Part shown: positions 54,725 to 63,937 of the stretch, piece by piece
How positions within the stretch are numbered: position 1 is the first letter of the stretch
Layout: every line of letters begins with the position of its first letter
DNA from: Martinezella multihospitum
GTDB taxonomy: Bacteria > Pseudomonadota > Alphaproteobacteria > Rhizobiales > Rhizobiaceae
Assembly (NCBI RefSeq): GCF_900094585.1
Contig: NZ_FMAG01000001.1
Span: 944,530 to 1,008,529 of the forward strand
Direction of reading: 5' to 3'
Length of the DNA: 64,000 bases
Notes under the pieces: model-generated
The model's database searches: none
Told to the model about the DNA's origin: nothing
Seen by the model: the letters and a program-made list of their open reading frames with translations, nothing else
Program-made: the position numbers and the translations under genes

Positions 54725-56089
54725 ATGACACAGACACATCTCGGCAAATCGATCGCGCAGCTCTCGGTCCTCATCCAGTCCGGCAGTCTCGATCCGATCG
54801 CGCTGGCCGAGGAGAGCCTTGATGCGATCCGGACTTACAAGGATCAGGCGATCTTCACGCGGCTGTTGGAACTGCGGGCGAAGGAGGAGGCGGTTGCTTC
54901 GTCCAAGCGGTTGCGTGAGGGGCGTTCACGCGGGCTGCTGGACGGCATTCCCGTCGCCTGGAAGGACCTCTTCGCCATTGCCGGCCTGCCGACGACGGCC
55001 GGGTCGATTGTGCTTGCGAATGCCGAGCCTGCGCAGGATGACGCCGATGTCGTCAAGGCGTTGAAGGCTGCCGGCATGATCGCCGTCGGTCGGGTCAATA
55101 TGAGCGAATTCGCCTTTTCCGGCCTCGGCCTCAATCCGCATTATGGCACGCCGCTCAACCCGCTGGCAACGGATGTCGCGCGCATTCCGGGCGGTTCGTC
55201 CTCGGGGTCTGCCGTCGCGGTTGCGGCAGGCCTTGTGCCGGTCTCGATCGGCACGGATACGGGCGGCTCCGTGCGCATACCCTCTGCTTTCAATGGCCTT
55301 GTCGGCTATAAGGCAAGCCATGGCCGCTACAGCATGGGCGGTGTCTTTCCGCTGTCGGTCAGTCTCGACTCGCTTGGGCCTTTGTGCCGCAGCGTCCAAG
55401 ATGCGATCTGGGTCGATGCTGCGATGCGTGGGCGCTTTGTCCCTGAGGTGCAGCGTGCTGAACCCGCCGGGCTCTCCATCGTGGTGCCGACGAATATCGT
55501 CATGGATAACGCGCAGGATGGTGTTCTTGCAGCTTTCGAGGCCACCCTCACCCGGTTAAGTGCTGCTGGCGTCAAGATCCGGCGAGCTGCATTTCCGGCT
55601 TTCGAAAGGCTCTTTGAGCTGATGGCTGAGTATGGGCCGTTGGTTACTGCCGAGGCCTTCGTACTGCATCATCGTCGGTTGGCGGGACCGGAAGCTGATT
55701 CCATGGATCGGCGTGTTGTCGCGCGGACGCGGCTTGGAGAGAAGACGACGCTGGTCGGCTATCTGGAAACGCTCAAGGTGCGCGAGCAATTGGTCAGGGA
55801 TGTTGCCGGCGCGCTTGGGCCGGACGAGTTCATCGCCTATCCGACGGTTGCCCATGTTGCTCCGGCGCTCGCGCCGCTGGAGGCCGATGACGAATTGTTC
55901 GCGAAGGTCAATGGCAGGACGCTGCGCAATACGGCAATCGGCAATTTCCTCGATTGGTGCGGGGTCTCGCTGCCTTGCGGCACGGGTGAAGCAGGCATGC
56001 CAGTCGGCTTCCTGCTGTCGGCGCCGAAGAACCATGACGAGCGGTTGCTGGGTGCAGCGCTGGCGCTTGAAGAGATCATCGCCGGTTAG
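54725..56089 (+). CDS. Amidase-signature enzyme
   Basis: The 454-residue protein belongs to the amidase signature family. The catalytic triad is seen as Lys in VAWKDLF (about residue 80), and two serines in the glycine-rich GGSSSGSAVAVAAG (about 157) and TDTGGSVRIPS (about 181). It hydrolyses an amide to acid plus ammonia. In this operon it could take the half-amide made by the imidase-like enzyme. Length fits GatA/AtzF-type members, but there are no GatB/GatC genes. It starts seventeen bases after the binding-protein homologue and ends the operon before a hairpin. Confidence 0.9.
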   Translation: MTQTHLGKSIAQLSVLIQSGSLDPIALAEESLDAIRTYKDQAIFTRLLELRAKEEAVASSKRLREGRSRGLLDGIPVAWKDLFAIAGLPTTAGSIVLANAEPAQDDADVVKALKAAGMIAVGRVNMSEFAFSGLGLNPHYGTPLNPLATDVARIPGGSSSGSAVAVAAGLVPVSIGTDTGGSVRIPSAFNGLVGYKASHGRYSMGGVFPLSVSLDSLGPLCRSVQDAIWVDAAMRGRFVPEVQRAEPAGLSIVVPTNIVMDNAQDGVLAAFEATLTRLSAAGVKIRRAAFPAFERLFELMAEYGPLVTAEAFVLHHRRLAGPEADSMDRRVVARTRLGEKTTLVGYLETLKVREQLVRDVAGALGPDEFIAYPTVAHVAPALAPLEADDELFAKVNGRTLRNTAIGNFLDWCGVSLPCGTGEAGMPVGFLLSAPKNHDERLLGAALALEEIIAG

Positions 56090-56136
56090 AGCAATTTCGG
56101 GGAAATCTTATCGCGGATTTGCCTTATTGCGTTGAT

Positions 56137-56162
56137 CCCCACCTGCGTCGAGGCGGGTGGGG
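56137..56162. terminator. Hairpin between convergent amidase and MFS genes
   Basis: CCCCACCTGC at 56137-56146 pairs with GCGGGTGGGG at 56153-56162, with one T-G pair and a six-base loop. TTTTT follows eight bases later on the plus strand. It probably ends transcription of the amidase operon. Confidence 0.6.
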
Positions 56163-56181
56163 ACCGAATGTTTTTGTCTGT

Positions 56182-57507
56182 TCAATGCGTGCGGCCGCCG
56201 CCGGCGGTCGGTTCAGCATCGACGATCCAGTGGCGGTGCGAGCCCAGTGCAATGAGCAACACCACCGACAGGAAGCAGCAGCCGGCCAGGATATAGAAGC
56301 CGATATCACCGTTGCCTGTGGCGGCATCGACATAGGCCTTGATCTGTGGTGAGGCGAAGCTGCCGAGGTTGCCGAGTGAGACGATGAAGGCGATGCCGCT
56401 TGCCGCGCCGACGCCACCAAGATAGCGGGTTGGCAGGCTCCAGAAAACCGGCTGCGAAGAGGCAAGCCCCGGAACTGCGATGCAGGCTGCAATCACCATC
56501 ACCCAGGGGTTCATGGTCAGGCCGATCATTCCGAGCGCGATGGTGCCGGCCGTCAGCATGGCGATGCAGACGATGCGGTGGTTGTCATGCTTGTCGGCAT
56601 AGACGGTGAAGAAGCGGGTGGCGAAGAGCGCGCAGAGCCAGGGCAGGCCGAGGAGCACGCCGACCCAGGTATTGACGCCGCCGCCGAGCGCCTGCGCCAG
56701 CCGCGCCGGCAGATAGAAGGTGATCGGGCCGACGCCGATCTGGATGAAGAGATAGATGCCGATGAAGGCAAGCACGCGCCAGTCTTTCAGCACGCTGAAG
56801 ACGGAATGCTTCACTTCGGAAAGCTTGCTGCGCTCTTCTGCCTCGATGACGGCGTTGAGCGCGCTTTTCTCTTCCGCTGTCAGCCATTTTGCCTCGTTCG
56901 GGCGGCTTGTCAGGAAGAAGAGAGCCATGATGCCGACGACGGTCGCCGCCAAGCCCTCGACCGCGAACATCCATTGCCAGTTGGTAAGGCCGAGGACATC
57001 GTGATGGGTCAGCAGCCAGCCGGACAGTGGTGCGCCGATCACGAGCGACAGGGGAATGCCGAGATAGAAGAGGCCTGTGGCGCGGGCACGCTGTTTGGCC
57101 GGGAACCAATAGGTCAGATAGAGGAGAACGCCCGGATAGAAGCCGGCTTCGCAGACGCCGAGCAGGAAGCGGACGATATAATAGCTTGTCGGGGTATGGG
57201 CGAAGACCATGCACGCGGAAACGATACCCCAGGTGATCATGATCCGGCTCAGCCACAGACGGGCGCCGACGCGCTGCATGATGAGATTGCTCGGCACTTC
57301 GAAGGTGGCGTAGCCGAGATAGAGAATGCCGGCGCCAAAAGCATAGGCCGCATCCGAAATGCCGGTATCGGCCTGATAGGCAACCTTGGCGAAGCCGACA
57401 TTGGAGCGATCTAGAAAATTCAGGATCAGCATCAGGCCCAGAAAAGGCAGGAGGCGAATCGTCGCCTTGCGCACGGCGCTTTGCAGCGCCGGATTGTCGT
57501 TAGTCAT
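56182..57507 (-). CDS. MFS transporter, anion:cation symporter (ACS) type
   Basis: The 441-residue protein has twelve helices. LILNFLDRSNVGFAKVAYQ in helix 1 is the hallmark of the ACS family (tartrate, phthalate, hydroxyphenylacetate, galactonate and similar acids). The ATG at 57507 has GGGAGGAG before it; five codons upstream are excluded. It is a single gene with a palindrome-rich promoter region. It may take up an organic acid; no neighbouring enzyme proves which. Confidence 0.9.
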   Translation of the reverse strand: MTNDNPALQSAVRKATIRLLPFLGLMLILNFLDRSNVGFAKVAYQADTGISDAAYAFGAGILYLGYATFEVPSNLIMQRVGARLWLSRIMITWGIVSACMVFAHTPTSYYIVRFLLGVCEAGFYPGVLLYLTYWFPAKQRARATGLFYLGIPLSLVIGAPLSGWLLTHHDVLGLTNWQWMFAVEGLAATVVGIMALFFLTSRPNEAKWLTAEEKSALNAVIEAEERSKLSEVKHSVFSVLKDWRVLAFIGIYLFIQIGVGPITFYLPARLAQALGGGVNTWVGVLLGLPWLCALFATRFFTVYADKHDNHRIVCIAMLTAGTIALGMIGLTMNPWVMVIAACIAVPGLASSQPVFWSLPTRYLGGVGAASGIAFIVSLGNLGSFASPQIKAYVDAATGNGDIGFYILAGCCFLSVVLLIALGSHRHWIVDAEPTAGGGRTH

Positions 57508-57846
57508 AGTTGCTCCTCCCAAAGGCAGAATGCCCTCACAGCGAGACCATCGCGGGCAGGGCTGCCTTCATGCTCGAACCGGATCTTGATCCGGCCATTG
57601 TCGTGAAGGCCACCAAAACAGCGGCCATCTATATGCATATACGCAGAATATATTTATGTATGAAAAGGTCAATAGGCGCAAAATCGCGGGCACTCGATCC
57701 GCCTGCGGATCGAGCGAGCGTTCAAGCGGCTGTGGATGAGGGTGGTTTTGCCGAATTGGGCGCACAGCAAAAACTTCGGCCGGCGAGCCGATTAGCGCGT
57801 CCCGATCAAGTCCCTACGTGAAACGCCAGGCTATTTGGGCGCATAT
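57508..57846. other. Intergenic region with palindromic operator-like site
   Basis: No gene is supported here. ATATGCATAT (57631-57640) is a perfect palindrome and overlaps TGCATATACGCA (57634-57645), an almost perfect one, in an AT-rich patch. It lies about 130 bases before the MFS start and could be a GntR- or IclR-type site. The regulator is not evident in the window. Confidence 0.45.
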
Positions 57847-59037
57847 TCAGGCAAGATAGGGACCGATGCGCTCCGTGACGGATGCGACATCCGCAACCCG
57901 CATTCCGGCCACGTTGATCCTGCCGGAATCCGGCATGTAGATGCCGTGTTCGGCCCGAAGCTGCCGGACATTTTCCGGAGAGACCGGCAGAAGGGAGAAC
58001 ATGCCTTCCTGCGAAGCGATATTAGCGAGATCAGGACGGAATTGAGCAAAGGCTTCGGCGGCGGCCCGGCGGATTTCGGCTATGCGGTTGCGCATTTCGC
58101 TGAGTTCATCGACCCAGGCCTGGCGCCGCGACTGGTCCTGCAGGATCGCGGCAACGATAGCAGCCCCATGCGCTGGCGGCATGGAATAGCTGGTGCGAGC
58201 ATAGTTCGCCAGATTGCCGATGCCCTTGTTCAACGGCGCCTGCTGATCTCCGAAGAGATAGACCGCGCCGGTGCGCTCCCGATAGAGCGAGAAGGATTTG
58301 GAGCAGGAGACGGCAACCATCGCCTCGCCGACCGCTCCGATGACATCAATCATGCCGGCTGCGTCTTCGACCCGGCCGTGGCCGAGGCCCTGATAGGCAT
58401 TGTCGAAGAGCGGCAGCAATCCCTTGGCAGCGATGATGTCGGCGATGTCTCGCCAGTTCTGTGATGACAATCCCGCGCCTGTCGGATTATGGCAGCTTGT
58501 TTGCAGCAGCACAGCATCACCGGGCGCTGCATTCCGCAAGGTCATCAGCATCTCATCAATGAGAACGGTCTGCTTGCTGATATCGAAGAAACGATAGGTC
58601 CCGACCTGAAGATCAACCGCGGCAAAGATCGCCTGGTGGTTGACCCACGTTGGCGTGCCGATCCAGATCTTCCGCCTGTTGTCGAGCGCAAGCAGCTCCG
58701 CCGCCAGACGCAGAGCGCCGGTGCCGCCGGGGGTCTGAATTCCCGCGACCGGCTTGCCGCCATGGCGTTCACCGAAGACCTCGCGGGCCAGCGCCCGCAG
58801 AAAGGCGTGATCGCCCTCGGGGCCGATATAGGATTTGGACTCTTGGGTTTCCCAAAGATGGTGCTCGGCCGCCTTGACGGCTCTCATAACAGGGGTGCGC
58901 CCGGTCTCATCGCGATAGACGCCAACGCCGAGGTCGATCTTTGCGGATCGCGGATCGGCCGCGAACTTGGCAATCAGTTCAAGCAGCGGATCTGGCTTCT
59001 GTTCCGTCAGGCTATCGAAAAACGCTGTCTTGTTCAT
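57847..59037 (-). CDS. Aspartate/aromatic amino acid aminotransferase (class I)
   Basis: The 396-residue enzyme uses pyridoxal phosphate. The lysine is in SCSKSFSLYRERTGA (about residue 245). QTSCHNPTGAGL and DNAYQGLGHG are typical of the AspC/TyrB group. The ATG at 59037 has GGGAGGA before it. It is the last gene of the 2-oxoacid dehydrogenase operon, seventeen bases after E2. It would turn an amino acid into the 2-oxoacid that the dehydrogenase then decarboxylates (inference). Confidence 0.9.
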   Translation of the reverse strand: MNKTAFFDSLTEQKPDPLLELIAKFAADPRSAKIDLGVGVYRDETGRTPVMRAVKAAEHHLWETQESKSYIGPEGDHAFLRALAREVFGERHGGKPVAGIQTPGGTGALRLAAELLALDNRRKIWIGTPTWVNHQAIFAAVDLQVGTYRFFDISKQTVLIDEMLMTLRNAAPGDAVLLQTSCHNPTGAGLSSQNWRDIADIIAAKGLLPLFDNAYQGLGHGRVEDAAGMIDVIGAVGEAMVAVSCSKSFSLYRERTGAVYLFGDQQAPLNKGIGNLANYARTSYSMPPAHGAAIVAAILQDQSRRQAWVDELSEMRNRIAEIRRAAAEAFAQFRPDLANIASQEGMFSLLPVSPENVRQLRAEHGIYMPDSGRINVAGMRVADVASVTERIGPYLA

Positions 59038-59054
59038 TTGTTCCTCCCTCGCGT

Positions 59055-60272
59055 TCATTGCGGCCAGTTCTGCAGAACCCGCACGAATTCGGTCAGCCAG
59101 GCATTTGTTTGATGCCCGTCCAGGGAGCGATGGTCAATCGTCAGGGACACATAGGCCATCGGGCGGATCTGGATCGTATCGACCCCATCGACCTCCCGCA
59201 CCACGACACGCTTTTCCAGCTTGCCGATGCCGAGGATGGCGGATTGCGGCTGATTGATGATGATGGGGGATGCCACCAGCGACCCGGAGACGCCATGGTT
59301 GGAGATGGTGAAGGTCCCGCCCTTCAGCTCCTCGCCCTTCAGTGCGTTGGAACGAGCCCTGTTCGTCAGATCCTGGAGGCGCGCTGCAATCACCTCAAGC
59401 GAAAGGTCCTGCGCCTGCCGGATGATCGGCGCGACCAGGCCCTTGTCGCCCAAGGCGATGCCGACGCCGATGTTGACATCAGCAAAGATCTCCAGGCCGT
59501 CATCGTGCCACTGACTGTTCACCTCGGGTACGAGCTTCATGGCCGCAACGGATGCCGCCACGAAATAAGCGGTGTAGGAGAGGTTCACGCCTTGGGCCTT
59601 CATCCGCTCCTTGTGGTTTTCGCGATGGCGCATGATTGCCGTGAAATCCGCTTCGAAGATTGCCGTGACCTGCGGCGCCGTCGCCAGGGATTGGGCCATA
59701 TGCTTCGCGATCGAAAGCCGCATGGCCGAATGGGGAACGATCCGCGATTTGCCGTCAGTCGCGGCTGTCGGCAAGGTTTGTCCGGTCTCGGCCTGCTGCG
59801 ATATCGGCGCAGATGGATGCGACGTGTCGGTTTCCGCTGCATGATCCATATCGGCGCGGGTGACCCGCCCGTCCCTGCCACTCCCCTTCAGGCTGGCGGG
59901 ATCGATCCCGTATTCCTCGGCGGCCTTGCGAACAGCCGGAGAATAATAAGCAGTGGCGGAGGCTGTGGCAGGTTGGGCCGGCTGTATCTGCAATGGGACC
60001 GCAGCTGCTTGCGCCGCAACGCCGTTCGCACTCTCGACACTCATGCGCCCGAGGATCGCCCCGGGCGCGGCGTCATCGCCGTCTTCCATCGCGATTTCGC
60101 TCAGGATACCGTCGCACGGTGCCGGTATTTCCTGGGTGACCTTGTCGGTTTCCAGTTCGACAAGCGCATCGCCTTCCTTCACATAATCGCCGATCCGCTT
60201 CAGCCAGTTGCGGACGACCGCCTTCGTGCCTTCCTGTTCGATCGGAGCGGTAATCTCGATGATGTCAGTCAT
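59055..60272 (-). CDS. Dihydrolipoyl acyltransferase (E2) of a 2-oxoacid dehydrogenase
   Basis: The 405-residue protein has one lipoyl domain (lipoyl lysine in ELETDKVTQEI, about Lys44), a Pro/Ala-rich linker, an E3/E1-binding domain (YSPAVRKAAEEYGIDPASLK, about 109-145) and the acyltransferase domain with the catalytic DHRSLDG near residue 375. It moves the acyl group from E1 to CoA. It starts two bases after the E1 gene and may serve branched-chain or aromatic 2-oxoacids. No E3 gene is near. Confidence 0.92.
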   Translation of the reverse strand: MTDIIEITAPIEQEGTKAVVRNWLKRIGDYVKEGDALVELETDKVTQEIPAPCDGILSEIAMEDGDDAAPGAILGRMSVESANGVAAQAAAVPLQIQPAQPATASATAYYSPAVRKAAEEYGIDPASLKGSGRDGRVTRADMDHAAETDTSHPSAPISQQAETGQTLPTAATDGKSRIVPHSAMRLSIAKHMAQSLATAPQVTAIFEADFTAIMRHRENHKERMKAQGVNLSYTAYFVAASVAAMKLVPEVNSQWHDDGLEIFADVNIGVGIALGDKGLVAPIIRQAQDLSLEVIAARLQDLTNRARSNALKGEELKGGTFTISNHGVSGSLVASPIIINQPQSAILGIGKLEKRVVVREVDGVDTIQIRPMAYVSLTIDHRSLDGHQTNAWLTEFVRVLQNWPQ

Positions 60273-60274
60273 CC

Positions 60275-62353
60275 TCAGAACTCCAGGATTTCGGCAATGC
60301 GCTTGGTGATCCGTTCGGTGGACGGTACGGCCCAGTCGAGAAGCACGGGATTATGCGGGCTTGGAATATCCGGCATGGTGAGGCGCGAGACGGGCGCATC
60401 GAGGTCCGTGAAGGCCCTGTCGGCGATGACAGCGGCAATTTCCGCGCCGAAGCCTGCGGTTTCGAGATCCTCGTGGACGATGAGGCAGCGGTGCGTCTTG
60501 GCGACGGATATAAGCACCACCTGCTGGTCCCAGGGCATCAGCGTACGGAGGTCGATGATATCGGCGGACAGGCCTTCGACCGCCTCCTCGCAGCGCTGCA
60601 CCATGGCGCCCCAGGTGACGATGGTGATGTCGTTGCCCGTCCGCGTCAGCTTCGCCTTGCCGAAGGGCAGGGCGAAATCGTCGCCGGGATAGGGGCGGCG
60701 TGCCCAAGCGTGATCGAGCATCGCCCTATGCTCGAAGAAGATGACAGGATCGTTGCCGCGGATCGAGGTGCGCAGCAGGCCGACCGCATCTTCCGCATTC
60801 GAGGGAACGGCGACTTTCCAACCCGGCTGGTGGACGAAGGCCACTTCATTCGTCTGGCTGTGCCAGGGATCGCCGCATTTGAAGAATCCGCCGGGCATGC
60901 GCACCACGACGGGCGCGGCAAAGCGATTGTTGGTGCGCCAGCGAATGGTGCCGCAGTCGTTCAGCTGTTCGGTCGCCGGCTCCGCATATTTCCGGAACTG
61001 GATTTCTGGAACAGGGACCAGCCCGGCGAGCGCCATGCCGACCGCGCGGCCGATGATGCCCTCTTCGGACAATGAGGTGTCGAAAACCCGGTCATTGCCG
61101 AATTTCTCCTGCATGCCGAGGGTGACGGCGTGGACGCCGCCTTTCGGACCGACGTCCTCGCCAAAGATCACGACGCGCTCGTTGATCGACATCTCGTGTT
61201 CGAGTGTCCGGCGGATGGCGGTGACCATGTTGATGCGCGGTCCGGACATCTCCGGTTCGCTCGTCGTTGCCGGTGGCGCATAACCTGTGGGGTACTGCCC
61301 ACCCATCGTCTGCATGTCGCCATCGAAGAATACATGGCGGGTCACGGAGGAGGGGTCGGCGACCGGTCTGTCTTCGGCGGCGGCAAGGGCGCTTTCCGCC
61401 GTCTCGTGCGCTTCGCCTTCGCAGGCATCCCATTCCTGTGTCGTCATGACGGCGGGGACGAGGAAACCTTTGAGGCGCGGCAGCGGGTCGCGCTCCCATT
61501 CGCGCCTCACGGTTTCCTCGCTCTTGTAGGTCTGCGTGTCCTGAAAACTGTGGCCCTCGAGGCGCGGTACCGTCAGCCGCAAGAGAGCGGGCTTACGTTC
61601 GTCGCGAACGAAGGAGACCGCATCCTGCACGAGCTGCGCCGCCTCGGCCGGGTCGCAGCCGTCGCCATCGAAGATTGCGAGGTTTTTCCAGCTTGCGAGA
61701 TTGGCGGCGATATTTCCACCGGGCGTCTGCACCGTCGAAGGCACCGAAATGCCAAAACCATTGTCCTCGATATAAAACAGCATCGGCAGCGCTTGCGTCG
61801 TTGCCGCTGTTAGAGCCGCCCAGAAGCCATTCGAGGCAACGGAGCCGTCGCCGCCAAGCACGACGCCGATATCCCTCGCATATTCAGCGCGGCCAAGCGT
61901 GGTGGCATAATATTTCATCGCCTGGGCCCAGCCGGCTGTCGGTGTATATTGCGCGCCGACGCCGCCGCACATGGGCAAGGCCGAGGCGCCGGAACGGTTC
62001 GGATAGTTGAAGACGACGCCGATGTCGCGTCCGTCTGAATAGCCGCCAGCGCGGCCCATGGCCGAGCCGAGCGCATCGGCGGGGTTGACGCCGAGCGAGA
62101 GCAGAAGCGGCCGCGAGCGATAATAGCCGCAGGTGGCGTCGTGCAGGCCCGTCAGCTGCATTCCAAGCAGGATCTGCGCCATGTCGTGGCCGCGTGCCGA
62201 AAACTGATAGAGAACCTTCTTTTCCGGAACGAGACGCTTCTCCTCCATCTCGTCGAGAGCCCGGGAGAGATGGACGAGATAGGCAACCTGGCGCCAGTTG
62301 ATGCGATCGTCGGGCGAGTTCCGCTCGTGGCTTTTAAAGGCTAGCTGGGCCAT
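60275..62353 (-). CDS. 2-oxoacid dehydrogenase E1, alpha and beta fused
   Basis: The 692-residue protein joins E1 alpha (about residues 1-330) and E1 beta (about 360-692). The thiamine diphosphate site is seen as GDGSVASNGFWAAL followed by IEDNGFGIS in the alpha half. The beta half has GEDVGPKGGVH and DTSLSEEGIIGRAVGMA. Fusion removes the need for two separate genes. The ATG at 62353 has AGGAGG before it. It heads the operon E1-E2-aminotransferase and is divergent from an Lrp-type regulator. Branched-chain or aromatic 2-oxoacids are likely substrates; pyruvate is less likely. Confidence 0.92.
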   Translation of the reverse strand: MAQLAFKSHERNSPDDRINWRQVAYLVHLSRALDEMEEKRLVPEKKVLYQFSARGHDMAQILLGMQLTGLHDATCGYYRSRPLLLSLGVNPADALGSAMGRAGGYSDGRDIGVVFNYPNRSGASALPMCGGVGAQYTPTAGWAQAMKYYATTLGRAEYARDIGVVLGGDGSVASNGFWAALTAATTQALPMLFYIEDNGFGISVPSTVQTPGGNIAANLASWKNLAIFDGDGCDPAEAAQLVQDAVSFVRDERKPALLRLTVPRLEGHSFQDTQTYKSEETVRREWERDPLPRLKGFLVPAVMTTQEWDACEGEAHETAESALAAAEDRPVADPSSVTRHVFFDGDMQTMGGQYPTGYAPPATTSEPEMSGPRINMVTAIRRTLEHEMSINERVVIFGEDVGPKGGVHAVTLGMQEKFGNDRVFDTSLSEEGIIGRAVGMALAGLVPVPEIQFRKYAEPATEQLNDCGTIRWRTNNRFAAPVVVRMPGGFFKCGDPWHSQTNEVAFVHQPGWKVAVPSNAEDAVGLLRTSIRGNDPVIFFEHRAMLDHAWARRPYPGDDFALPFGKAKLTRTGNDITIVTWGAMVQRCEEAVEGLSADIIDLRTLMPWDQQVVLISVAKTHRCLIVHEDLETAGFGAEIAAVIADRAFTDLDAPVSRLTMPDIPSPHNPVLLDWAVPSTERITKRIAEILEF

Positions 62354-62406
62354 GTGATCCTCCTGCAGATGGCCCAACTATTTTAATTCAAGCGTCAGCT
62401 CTATTC

Positions 62407-62443
62407 CTTTCAATTTTGCAGGCTTTGCCGTAGTATTTGAAAG
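62407..62443 (+). promoter_or_regulatory. Inverted repeat between E1 and the Lrp-type gene
   Basis: CTTTCAA at 62407-62413 and TTGAAAG at 62437-62443 form an inverted repeat with centres 30 bases apart. It lies between divergent genes and is a candidate site for the Lrp/AsnC protein. Confidence 0.45.
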
Positions 62444-62471
62444 CAATGTTTCATAAACCGCGAGTTTTTGA

Positions 62472-62951
62472 ATGGAAGATTTCGATCTTGATCACGTCGA
62501 CAGAGCGATTCTGCGCGTGCTGCAGGAAGAGGGCGATATCAGCCAGGCGGCGCTCGCTGAAAAGGTTGGCGCATCGCCGGCGTCCTGCTGGCGAAGGATC
62601 AAGGCGCTGGAGAGCGCCGGCGTGCTGGGCCGGACGGTTCGTCTCGTCGATCCCGACAAGATCGGCAAGGGGCTGAATGTCTTTTGCCAGGTCAAGATGA
62701 AGACCCATGATCCAGCGACGCGCCGCGATTTCGAACAGTTCATCGCCAGTTATCGCGAGGTGCTCGAATGCTACTCCATGTCGGGGGAATGGGATTATCT
62801 GATCCGTGCCGTCGTTGCGGATGTCAGGGAGTATGAAGGGCTTTTGATGCGCGGTATCCTGACCCACGAAGCCGTGCTGAGCTCGTCGTCGCATTTCTCG
62901 CTGAAATGCGTCAAATACACCACGGCGTTGCCGACGAATGCGTCGCGATAG
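62472..62951 (+). CDS. Lrp/AsnC-family regulator, BkdR-like
   Basis: The 159-residue protein has a winged-helix domain (residues 5-65; LDHVDRAILRVLQEEGDISQ) and a RAM effector domain (about 70-155). It is divergent from a 2-oxoacid dehydrogenase operon, the same arrangement as bkdR and bkd genes in Pseudomonas. It probably activates that operon with an amino acid as effector. Confidence 0.9.
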   Translation: MEDFDLDHVDRAILRVLQEEGDISQAALAEKVGASPASCWRRIKALESAGVLGRTVRLVDPDKIGKGLNVFCQVKMKTHDPATRRDFEQFIASYREVLECYSMSGEWDYLIRAVVADVREYEGLLMRGILTHEAVLSSSSHFSLKCVKYTTALPTNASR

Positions 62952-63028
62952 GGAGCCATCCGTGCCCTTTGCGGGCGTTCGCTTGAATACGGACGGCATC
63001 TCACGCTAATACAGCCTTACGATTGCAG

Positions 63029-63937
63029 ATGCGGAGCAGGGTTCGATTGTCGGCTGATAACGTCAAACTCGGAGATGATTTGAACGAGGCGGTCACAGCG
63101 CTGCTTGTCGATCTGCCCATCAAGGCCGCGAGTTTTATCGTGACGATCTACGGCGACGTCATCGAGCCGCGCGGCGGCATCGTCTGGATTGGCAACCTTA
63201 TCGAGACATGTAAAAGCGTCGGGATCACAGAGACGCTGGTGCGCACTGCGGTGTCGCGGCTGGTCGCGGCAGGACAGCTCGCGGGCGAGCGCGAAGGGCG
63301 CCGCAGCTTCTATCGGCTGACCGACGCTGCTCAGGCCGAATTCGTCGAGGCCGCCAGCCTGTTCTACGGGCCGCAGCCCGCTATCCGCTGGCAATTCGTC
63401 CTCATCAACGGACCTGCGCCGGAAGAGATCATGCAGGGCCTCGAGCGGGAGGGTTTTGCCAGGCTGAACCCGCGCCTGGCGGTGGGAACGCATCCCGCAC
63501 CGCCCTTGCCGGGGCGTGTCGTCGTCTTCGATGCGCAATTGGCGACCGAGAATGGTGCCTTGCGGGAATTCGCCGAAGAGGCATGGAACCTGCCGCGTTT
63601 CGCGGAGGCCTATGGCGAATTCACCGCCCGCTTCGGCGCATTTTCCCAAAAGGTTGGAGATTGTGCCGCGCTGTCGGCCTTCGATTGCCTGATTGCACGG
63701 CTGCTGCTCGTCCATCAATATCGCCTCATCATGCTGCGCGAGCCGCATCTTCCCAAATCTGCCCTTCCGGATAATTGGCCGGGCGAGGAGGCGCGTCGCC
63801 TGTTTGCCGACCTCTATCTGCTGTTGTCGAAAAGGGCCGATGATTATGTCGGCCGCCATTTCGTCAACGAGGCCGGCAGGCTTCAGGAGGCGACTCCGGC
63901 AAGCCGAAACCGACTCGAACACCTCAAGTCCCGCTGA
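63029..63937 (+). CDS. PaaX-family transcriptional repressor
   Basis: The 302-residue protein has a PaaX-type winged helix (about residues 25-90; ITETLVRTAVSRLVAAGQLA) and the PaaX C-terminal domain (FSQKVGDCAALSAFDCLIAR and later). PaaX proteins repress phenylacetate-degradation genes and respond to phenylacetyl-CoA. No paa gene lies in the window, although they may follow beyond the edge. The start could be TTG at 63023, ATG at 63029 or a TTG near 63050; none has a strong ribosome binding site. Confidence 0.85.
   Translation: MRSRVRLSADNVKLGDDLNEAVTALLVDLPIKAASFIVTIYGDVIEPRGGIVWIGNLIETCKSVGITETLVRTAVSRLVAAGQLAGEREGRRSFYRLTDAAQAEFVEAASLFYGPQPAIRWQFVLINGPAPEEIMQGLEREGFARLNPRLAVGTHPAPPLPGRVVVFDAQLATENGALREFAEEAWNLPRFAEAYGEFTARFGAFSQKVGDCAALSAFDCLIARLLLVHQYRLIMLREPHLPKSALPDNWPGEEARRLFADLYLLLSKRADDYVGRHFVNEAGRLQEATPASRNRLEHLKSR

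Noticed and set aside
58941..60692. A 583-codon plus-strand frame opposite the E2 and E1 genes
   Set aside because: Antisense shadow; lipoyl, E2 and E1 motifs are all on the minus strand.
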